Shown here piece after piece: positions 14,021-20,161 of a DNA stretch of 22,437 bases. Numbering within the stretch: position 1 is the first letter of the stretch; each line of letters opens with the position of its first letter. This DNA comes from CAYSBK01 sp964429265 (lineage in GTDB: Bacteria; Planctomycetota; Phycisphaerae; Sedimentisphaerales; Anaerobacaceae), in contig CAYSBK010000024.1 of assembly GCA_964429265.1 (NCBI GenBank), positions 1 to 22,437 on the forward strand, read 5' to 3'. The notes under the pieces were generated by a model that worked only from the letters and a program-made list of their open reading frames with translations, did not search any database and had not been told where the DNA came from. The position numbers and the translations under genes were made by a program.

Positions 14021-15289
14021 ATGGATGTGCTGGAGATAGAAGGGCCTGTGCGGCTTTCGGGACGGGTCAGGGTCAACGGCTCCAAGAATGCATCGCTGCC
14101 GGTAATGGCTGCAGCGATTCTTGCGCCGGGGCGGTCGGTGCTCGGATCGGTGCCGCATCTTTCCGACATATCCGTATTTTCGCAGCTTTTGTCGGGCCTG
14201 GGCTGCAGCGTGGGACGCGATGGGCAGGACAACCTGTGGATTGATTCCACGCGGTTGGACAACCCGGTGGGCGAGTACGAGCTGGTCCGCAGGATGCGGG
14301 CCAGCGTCTGTATACTGGGGCCGCTGCTGGCCCGTTGCCGGCGGGCGAGGGTGTCGATGCCGGGCGGCTGTGCCATCGGTGACAGACCCATCGACCTTCA
14401 TCTTCGCGGATTGGAGGCGTTGGGTGCCAGAATACACCTCGATAATGGGTACATAGTGGCGGAGGCCCCCAACGGACTGATCGGCAGGGAGATCTTCCTG
14501 GGTGGGTCGTTCGGCTCGACCGTGCTGGGGACCGCCAACGTGCTGATGGCGGCGACACTGGCAAAAGGGCGAACAATCATCGACTCGGCGGCCTGCGAGC
14601 CGGAGATTGCCGACCTTGCCGCCTGCCTTAACAAAATGGGGGCCCGCATCAGCGGCATAGGCTCACCAAGGCTGGTGATTGACGGCGTTGAGCAACTGAC
14701 GCCGGTCCGGTACGAGGTCATTCCCGACCGCATCGAAGCGGGCACGTTTATGCTGGCGGCGGCAATTACCGGAGGGACGCTTCGGCTGGAGAACTGTCGG
14801 CTTTCTCATATGATGGCGGTGGTTGACAAACTCAGAAGCGTTGGGGTAATCGTAGAGCCGGCAGGGGACGGCTGTGAGGTCGGGCGCACCGGCCCGATCG
14901 GGACAACCGATGTCACAACCCAGCCCTACCCGGGTTTTCCGACGGACTTGCAGGCGCAGTTTATGGCATTACTGGCACTTGGCTCGGGCAACAGCGTGGT
15001 GGTGGAAAAGGTTTTTCCGGACCGCTTTATGCATGTTGCGGAGCTGAACCGGATGGCGGCCAAGCTGCGCAAGGAAGGGCCGGCGGTCATCGTGGCCGGC
15101 GTACGGAAACTCATAGCCGCCCCGGTAATGGCGTCGGATTTGAGGGCCTCGGCGGCACTGGTGCTGGCCGGCTTGGCTGCCGAGGGGACCACCGTTGTAA
15201 ACAGGGTCTATCACATCGACCGGGGTTACGAAAAAATCGAGCAAAGATTGAATCCTCTCGGCGCGAAGATTTTGCGGCGCAGTGACTGA
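14021..15289 (+). CDS. murA: UDP-N-acetylglucosamine 1-carboxyvinyltransferase (MurA)
   Basis: A predicted 422-residue cytosolic enzyme that transfers enolpyruvyl from PEP to UDP-GlcNAc, the first committed step of peptidoglycan synthesis. Lys22-Asn23 in VNGSKNASLPV and Cys117 in MPGGCAIGDRPIDLH are conserved; the Cys means the enzyme should be fosfomycin-sensitive. The PYPGFPTDLQAQ segment holding the catalytic Asp is near residue 306-317. Length is close to the usual 417-420. The ATG at 14021 has a GAGGAAA about 8 nt upstream; an upstream GTG at 13958 would add 21 residues of poor homology. Its presence supports a peptidoglycan wall in this planctomycete, as is now accepted for the phylum. 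Confidence 0.96.
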   Translation: MDVLEIEGPVRLSGRVRVNGSKNASLPVMAAAILAPGRSVLGSVPHLSDISVFSQLLSGLGCSVGRDGQDNLWIDSTRLDNPVGEYELVRRMRASVCILGPLLARCRRARVSMPGGCAIGDRPIDLHLRGLEALGARIHLDNGYIVAEAPNGLIGREIFLGGSFGSTVLGTANVLMAATLAKGRTIIDSAACEPEIADLAACLNKMGARISGIGSPRLVIDGVEQLTPVRYEVIPDRIEAGTFMLAAAITGGTLRLENCRLSHMMAVVDKLRSVGVIVEPAGDGCEVGRTGPIGTTDVTTQPYPGFPTDLQAQFMALLALGSGNSVVVEKVFPDRFMHVAELNRMAAKLRKEGPAVIVAGVRKLIAAPVMASDLRASAALVLAGLAAEGTTVVNRVYHIDRGYEKIEQRLNPLGAKILRRSD

Positions 15290-15597
15290 CGCGGTGATTG
15301 CGGCGGTCAGCCGGCAAAGCCGTACCTGCCATACACGCCCATCGCCTGGGCCAAAAGAGCAAGCCTGGCCTGGGCGGAGACAGGGTCACGCAAAGTAGTG
15401 GTGTGGAATCAGGCGAACAAACGTGGTGGGCGGGGGATATTGCCGATAAGATGGGTGTGGCGGCCGGCGAGCCGGTGGGTTTTGTGAAAAAACAGGGCTG
15501 AAAGCTCGGACCGGGCAGGAATTGAGGAAACAAAATGGGCCGCCGGCGCATCATATAGAATTAACGAACCTATGGGCTTTTAGCTTTTGTGGGTGCG
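15290..15597. other. 308-bp intergenic region with a doubtful short ORF
   Basis: Between murA and the kinase gene. A plus-strand frame 15298-15501 (67 codons, TTG start) ends in a segment that looks protein-like (GEQTWWAGDIADKMG), but it has no ribosome-binding site, a poor start codon and no known family, so I do not call it a gene. A TATAGA/TAGAAT around 15554-15561 could be the -10 box of the kinase operon; I see no good -35. Confidence 0.3.
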
Positions 15598-16461
15598 ATG
15601 GCCAAGAATTTGTTACATGTTGGTGATTACACGATAATCAGGCGTATCGGAAGCGGTGCGCGGAGTATGATTTATCTGGCCACGCAGGATAGCGACGGCA
15701 GCACGGTGGCGTTAAAGCGGGTGATTATGGAGCGTCCCGAGGACCACCGGGTGTTTGAGCAGGTGGAGACGGAGTTCCGGATTGCCCAGCGTATTGACCA
15801 TCCATACATACGCAAGTGCTTCAGGCTCGACAGGATACGGAGGTTTTTCAAGGTCCGAGAACTACTTCTGGCGATGGAATATTTCGACGGCCAGTCGCTT
15901 GAGGATGGTCCGACGCTGAGTCTGGTGGACGTGCTGCTGGTATTTCGGATGGTGGGCAGCGCCCTTAACGCGATGCACCAGCAGGGGTACATTCATTGTG
16001 ACATCAAGCCGAACAATATCCTTCTGAGCAAGTCGGGGTCGATCAAGATAATCGACCTTGGCCAGAGCTGTCGGATAGGCACGACGAAGCCCCGGATTCA
16101 GGGTACTCCGGACTACATAGCGCCGGAGCAGGTCAGGCGTAAGCCGCTGACGGTGCGGACGGATATTTTCAATCTTGGTGCGACGATGTACTGGGCTCTT
16201 ACGGGCAAGAACGTTCCGACCTTGATACCGAAGAAGCAGAACGGTCTGGCGCTGGTTGTGCCGAAGAACTGTCCTGCGCCGCACGAGATAAGGAGCAAGG
16301 TTCCCATCGGGGTTTCAAAGCTTATAATGGACTGCATAAAGGACAACCCGACAGACCGTCCGCGGAATATGATGACGGTGGTGTCGAGGCTGGACTTGAT
16401 AATACACAGCATACTGGGTGACAAGATAAGAGCGAACCGCAATGCCACAAACAATCATTGA
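15598..16461 (+). CDS. soluble Ser/Thr protein kinase
   Basis: A predicted 287-residue Hanks-type (PknB-like) kinase consisting of the kinase domain only. Motifs are the glycine loop RIGSGARSMIYLA (17-28), Lys40 in VALKRV, the catalytic loop HCDIKPNN (133-140, Asp135), a metal-binding DLG in place of DFG (153-155), and GTPDYIAPEQ (169-178). There is no transmembrane helix or PASTA sensor, so it is cytosolic and signals must reach it another way. The start is ATG at 15598; an in-frame GTG at 15589 is equally lacking in Shine-Dalgarno. The 3' end overlaps the phosphatase gene by 20 nt, so kinase and phosphatase are co-expressed. The DLG change is tolerated in several active kinases. Confidence 0.92.
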   Translation: MAKNLLHVGDYTIIRRIGSGARSMIYLATQDSDGSTVALKRVIMERPEDHRVFEQVETEFRIAQRIDHPYIRKCFRLDRIRRFFKVRELLLAMEYFDGQSLEDGPTLSLVDVLLVFRMVGSALNAMHQQGYIHCDIKPNNILLSKSGSIKIIDLGQSCRIGTTKPRIQGTPDYIAPEQVRRKPLTVRTDIFNLGATMYWALTGKNVPTLIPKKQNGLALVVPKNCPAPHEIRSKVPIGVSKLIMDCIKDNPTDRPRNMMTVVSRLDLIIHSILGDKIRANRNATNNH

Positions 16462-17290
16462 CCTGCTGGGCGAAGCGGGCGAGGCCAACTACAGGGATTC
16501 GTTCCGGCAGGGCAACGTGGTTCGTCTGCCGAGCGAGGGTGAGTTGATAGCCACGGGTGACATACACGGTCACCGGCGGAACTTCGAGCGGATTGTGAAG
16601 TTTGCGGACCTTGCGCACAATCCCAACAGGCACGTGGTTCTGCAGGAGATTATCCACGGCGGCCCGGAGGACGAACGGGGGGGATGCCTGTCGTTTCGGC
16701 TGTTGTTCGATGTGGTGCGTTACAAGGTGGCGTTTCCAGAGCAGGTTCACATCATAATGGCGAATCACGACATAGCGTTTATGCACAACAGCGAGGTGGT
16801 CAAGAACGGCAGGAAAATGAATCGCTCTTTGCGGTCCGCCCTGGAGGGGGAGTTTCCCGAGGATAGTTCGGAGATTGTGAAGGCGATAAATCACTTCTTG
16901 TTTTCGCAACCCCTGGCGGTGCGTTGTGAGAACCGCATCTGGCTGTCACACTCGCTGCCCGGGGATCGTTTTGCCGACCAGTTCGACCCGGAGATTCTGG
17001 ATCGGCCGCTGCGGGGGCGAGATACCCTCAAGCCGGGCTCGGCGTATCTTCTGACCTGGGGCAGGAAGCACAGCCAGCAGTTGCTGGACAGGATGGCGAG
17101 TCTCCTGGATGTGGACATTTTCATTCTCGGCCACCAGGCCCAGTCTGAGGGTTGGTCCCTGGCGGGAGACAACCTTATAATCCTGGCGAGCGACCACAAT
17201 CACGGCTGTATTTTGCCCATAAACCTGTCGAGGAAGTACAGCATAGAAGAGCTGACAGGGGCGATTGTTGCACTTAGCTCGATAGGTTAG
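16442..17290 (+). CDS. PPP-type metallophosphoesterase, divergent
   Basis: A predicted 282-residue phosphoprotein-phosphatase-like metalloenzyme. Metal-site motifs seen are GDIHGH (Asp40, His42), ANHD (108-110) in place of the usual GNHE, His170 in WLSHSLPG, and His231 in ILGHQAQ. The second canonical motif GDxVDRG is altered: the matching segment reads VVLQEIIHGGPEDERGG (66-81), so the bridging Asp seems to be replaced or moved. The gene begins inside the kinase gene (20-nt overlap), which suggests a dedicated partner that reverses its phosphorylation. No signal peptide or membrane helix. Activity is inferred; the altered motif means a different metal or substrate preference is possible. Confidence 0.85.
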   Translation: MPQTIIDLLGEAGEANYRDSFRQGNVVRLPSEGELIATGDIHGHRRNFERIVKFADLAHNPNRHVVLQEIIHGGPEDERGGCLSFRLLFDVVRYKVAFPEQVHIIMANHDIAFMHNSEVVKNGRKMNRSLRSALEGEFPEDSSEIVKAINHFLFSQPLAVRCENRIWLSHSLPGDRFADQFDPEILDRPLRGRDTLKPGSAYLLTWGRKHSQQLLDRMASLLDVDIFILGHQAQSEGWSLAGDNLIILASDHNHGCILPINLSRKYSIEELTGAIVALSSIG

Positions 17291-17435
17291 GAGGTTGGAC
17301 GGCCGAGGATGCGGCACCGGCCGGGTGCGGGGCTTTCGCCGGTCGGACCGGGGGCGGGGGCCTGGCAAATAGGTTTTGATTTTCGCGGGGGGTTTTTTTA
17401 CATTTTGCGCTCCGCTTTTGTGTTGGGTTCACAGG
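17291..17435. other. short GC-rich intergenic region
   Basis: GC-rich dyads (CACC/GGTG at 17315-17327, ACCGGC/GCCGGT at 17316-17343) follow the phosphatase gene, but no T-tract adjoins them, so I do not call a terminator. A T-run at 17394-17399 precedes the glycosyltransferase gene. Confidence 0.3.
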
Positions 17436-18650
17436 ATGAGTTGGTACGAGTACATAGCGTTGGCGGCGATCTTGTCGCAGTTACTTTTTCTTCTGCAGTG
17501 CTGGCGGAATTACAGGTATGCCCTTTCGAAGCACAAGCAGAAGAAGCAGTGGCGCCGCGGGCAGGTTGTGCTGATAGTACCGTGCAAGGGGCTTGATGAT
17601 AATTTCGATGCGAATATTTCGTCGTTTTACCGACAGGATTACCCGTCGTACAGGTTGTGGTTTGTGGTTGAGGCGGAGTCGGACCCGGCGTACAAGCGGC
17701 TGTGTGAGCTGCGGGGTGAGCTTGAGGGGCAGTCGAAGGCTACAGAAGTTCGGCTTATGGTGGCGGGGCGGCGTCAGGGCTGCAGCCAGAAGGTTCATAA
17801 CCTGCTTTATTGTTGCCGGCGGATACCGCCCGATGCGGAGATACTGGCATTTGCTGATTCAGATATTTGCGTTCGGAGCGACTGGCTGGGGCAGTTGATA
17901 CGGCCGTTGCACAGGCCCAAGCACGGCGCGGCAAGCGGCTACCGCTGGTTCGTGCCGAAGCGGAACAACGTTGCGACGCTGGCGTTGTCTTCGGTCAATG
18001 CCAGCGTCGCCCAGCATCTGGGGAACACGTTATTCAACCAGGTCTGGGGCGGTTCGATGGCCGTTCGGGTGGAAACTTTTCGGCAGCTTGGTATCGAGCA
18101 GTTGTGGCCGAGGGTTGTAAGCGACGATTTATCGTTAAGCAGGGCTGTGAAAAAGGCGGGCAAGAAGGTGGCGTTTGTGCCGGGCTGTTTGGTTGCCTCG
18201 CATCAGTCGGCAAACTGGCGTGAACTTTTGGAGTTTGGCCGGCGGCAGTTCCTGATAACACGGGTGTATGCGCCGGCGACGTGGTGGGTGGGTTTGCTGA
18301 GCAGCCTTTACTCGGTGGCGGGATTATACGGGGGTGCTGCGGCGGCGTGGTGGGCGGCGTCGAAAGCAGTGGCGGGTTGGAAGTTGGTGGCGGCTGTGCC
18401 GGTGGTGTTTCTGGTGGGGCAACTTATCAGGGCGGGATGGCGTCAGCGGATGGCGTGGGTGTTGCTGAGCGAGTATCGCCGGCAACTGAGGTGGTCCATT
18501 GTGTTTGACGTTCTGGCGGGGTGGCTGTGCTCGGTGCTGCTGCTGGTTATTATTGTTTGTTCGGGCTTTGGGCGGAGGATCACGTGGCGGGGGATAGGGT
18601 ACAAGCTCGTGGGGCCGGACGAGACGGTTGTGCTGGACGAGCAGGGGTGA
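17436..18650 (+). CDS. membrane glycosyltransferase, GT2/GT21-like
   Basis: A predicted 404-residue membrane enzyme. An N-terminal helix (about 6-21) is followed by a GT-A domain: VVLIVPCKGLDDNF at 44-57, the donor-binding DSD (141-143) in ILAFADSDICVRSDW, the DD of VVSDDLSLSRAVKKAG (230-231, D3/catalytic base) and a later RRQF segment (269-272) at the place of the (Q/R)xxRW motif. Three to four C-terminal helices (about 284-350, 380-395) follow. The pattern matches ceramide glucosyltransferase/HpnI-like lipid glycosyltransferases, so a lipid acceptor is likely; the sugar cannot be told. The ATG at 17436 is chosen because it starts a typical TM-first enzyme; the earlier TTG at 17376 has no support. 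No Shine-Dalgarno is seen. Confidence 0.85.
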   Translation: MSWYEYIALAAILSQLLFLLQCWRNYRYALSKHKQKKQWRRGQVVLIVPCKGLDDNFDANISSFYRQDYPSYRLWFVVEAESDPAYKRLCELRGELEGQSKATEVRLMVAGRRQGCSQKVHNLLYCCRRIPPDAEILAFADSDICVRSDWLGQLIRPLHRPKHGAASGYRWFVPKRNNVATLALSSVNASVAQHLGNTLFNQVWGGSMAVRVETFRQLGIEQLWPRVVSDDLSLSRAVKKAGKKVAFVPGCLVASHQSANWRELLEFGRRQFLITRVYAPATWWVGLLSSLYSVAGLYGGAAAAWWAASKAVAGWKLVAAVPVVFLVGQLIRAGWRQRMAWVLLSEYRRQLRWSIVFDVLAGWLCSVLLLVIIVCSGFGRRITWRGIGYKLVGPDETVVLDEQG

Positions 18651-18693
18651 GGCCCCCGCACCGAGAACAGCCGACGGCAGCGGCAGCGAATGG

Positions 18694-19719
18694 TTATTGG
18701 ACGGTGGTTATGTCGGCGTCGGGTTTACCGGCGAGGTATATCTTGTTCTTGCCGCTTCTTTTTGCTTCGAGCAAGGCCTGGTCGGCCAGTTGAAAGAGCT
18801 GGTCGACGTTTGAGGCGTCGCGTGGGAAACTTGCAAGACCGCCGCTTATTGTGAGGGTGGCGGTGGTTGCAGGTTCGAGCAAGGGTGGTTGAGCCTTTTC
18901 CAGTTCCTTCTGGAAGCGTTTGGCGATGGCGATGGCCTGTCTGGGATGTTCGGTGGTTGTGGAGCGTCTGTCAGTTGGTTTTTCCGAGGTGGTGGTTGGG
19001 CCGTCCCAGAACACCACCGCGAATTCATCGCCGCCTATTCGCCCGATTACGTCGTGGGCGCGGCAGCATCGTTGCATCACGGCGGCGGCCTGTTTGAGGA
19101 TTCTGTCGCCGGCGAGGTGGCCGTAGGTGTCGTTGTATGACTTCAGGTTGTCAACGTCGAACAAAAGCAATGTCACCCGCCCGTTTGTCCTGGAGGCGTG
19201 GTTGATAATCTGCCTGGTGAATTCGCGGATATATCTTCGGTTCTTCAGGCCGGTCAGCTCGTCCTCGGTTGCGAGCTTTTCGAGGTGGCGGAGGCGCTGC
19301 TCGATACGGTCATCGGCGACAGGGTGCAGTGGCGGCGTCTGAGCAGTTGTGCAGGTGCGGTAAAGGCTTTGGGTGGAGACCGGTATTATCAGGTAGTCAT
19401 CGGCGAGCGGTCCTGCATCGGTGGTTGAGCGAACCAGTTCCATAGCCAGTGGTTCTTCGTACATACCGGCCAATAGAATGATTCTGGCGGGGTGGTATCG
19501 CTGTCGCAGGGTCTTCAGGGCCAGGGAAGGCCGGTCCTCGACGACGGCCAGTTCCAGCGCCACCGCGTCAAGGCCGGCGGGCGGTGTTTGAAGGGCGGTG
19601 GTTACATCGGGGCACAGCTTCAGGGGGACAGTTGCAGCGGCGTCAGGGTCCAGCAGAACCCTTTCAGCGTGTCCTATCACAAGCAGCCTTGCGCGGCAAT
19701 CCGGCTTGGTTGTATTCAT
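18694..19719 (-). CDS. diguanylate cyclase with degenerate receiver-like N-terminus
   Basis: A predicted 341-residue cytosolic c-di-GMP synthase. The ATG at 19719 has an AGGTG Shine-Dalgarno, and is preferred to an in-frame ATG at 19782. Residues about 9-122 have a response-regulator-like alternation (LLVIGHAERVLL..., DAVALELAVVEDRPS, ARIILLAGMYEEP) but no clear phosphoacceptor Asp. The GGDEF domain (about 150-330) carries DVDNLKSYNDTYGHLAGD and an intact GGDEF (229-233), with a correctly spaced inhibitory site RAHD (220-223), so product feedback is expected. An insert of about 20 Thr/Pro-rich residues follows GGDEF (238-258). It converges with the glycosyltransferase gene. It is a second DGC in this window, with a promoter and long leader. 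Confidence 0.92.
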   Translation of the reverse strand: MNTTKPDCRARLLVIGHAERVLLDPDAAATVPLKLCPDVTTALQTPPAGLDAVALELAVVEDRPSLALKTLRQRYHPARIILLAGMYEEPLAMELVRSTTDAGPLADDYLIIPVSTQSLYRTCTTAQTPPLHPVADDRIEQRLRHLEKLATEDELTGLKNRRYIREFTRQIINHASRTNGRVTLLLFDVDNLKSYNDTYGHLAGDRILKQAAAVMQRCCRAHDVIGRIGGDEFAVVFWDGPTTTSEKPTDRRSTTTEHPRQAIAIAKRFQKELEKAQPPLLEPATTATLTISGGLASFPRDASNVDQLFQLADQALLEAKRSGKNKIYLAGKPDADITTVQ

Positions 19720-20161
19720 TGGAACACCTGCTCGAGTAATCCTGCAACGAAGGTTTCCTCCGTAGAGACTGTGTTTTTTCAAACAGTGCCTGGACGAAGT
19801 GATTGTGTTCGGCGGTTGCTGCCGCTGCTACGAGCATCCTTCGCCACACTGATATTTTATCATACGAGGGCAGGCAGGTCAAATCGCAGTCGGGTGTACT
19901 CTGCTTGTCGGCTTGCAGTTGAATGTTGCCGCCGAGGGCACGGAGAAGCGCCCGCAGGGCAAGGGAGGACTTGATGGTTCGCGGACACCTATCAGCGGAG
20001 CTATAGTAGCGGGGCAAAGCGTACAGGCGCGATCACGATAGCGGACTGCGGTGTGCTTTCTCAGTCTCTGCGTTTATAGTTCAAGGCACTTCCGGCAAGA
20101 AACAGCGACTCCGACGGTCAGCAAATCCGCGTCAGATGCGGCTTTAGTTGTTCAGAGTATC
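19720..20161. other. intergenic: promoter and long leader, otherwise empty
   Basis: Between the diguanylate cyclase gene and the end of the mosaic sialidase gene. Apart from a promoter at 19854-19882, a leader with a 7-bp hairpin (ACGGAGG/CCTTCGT with an AAA loop on the minus strand, around 19746-19762) is seen. A minus-strand frame of 117 codons (19664-20017) overlaps the promoter and start of the cyclase and is not called. A CCGC/GCGG dyad near 20126-20140 has only a weak T-run. Confidence 0.4.
19854..19882 (-). promoter_or_regulatory. promoter of the second diguanylate cyclase gene
   Basis: On the minus strand TTGACC (complement of 19877-19882) lies 17 bp from TAAAAT (complement of 19854-19859). 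The predicted start near 19847 leaves a leader of roughly 128 nt before the ATG at 19719. The leader does not fit the c-di-GMP-I (GEMM) riboswitch consensus. Confidence 0.65.

Noticed and set aside
15298..15501. 67-codon plus-strand ORF downstream of murA
   Set aside because: TTG start, no ribosome-binding site and no recognisable family; mentioned only in the intergenic entry.
17300..17400. Rho-independent terminator after the phosphatase gene
   Set aside because: GC dyads are not followed by a T-run; the only T-run is about 50 nt further on.
19720..19847. c-di-GMP riboswitch in the cyclase leader
   Set aside because: The conserved GEMM motif bases are absent.
19664..20017. 117-codon minus-strand ORF upstream of the second diguanylate cyclase
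   Set aside because: It overlaps the promoter and start of the cyclase in another frame, with no family resemblance.
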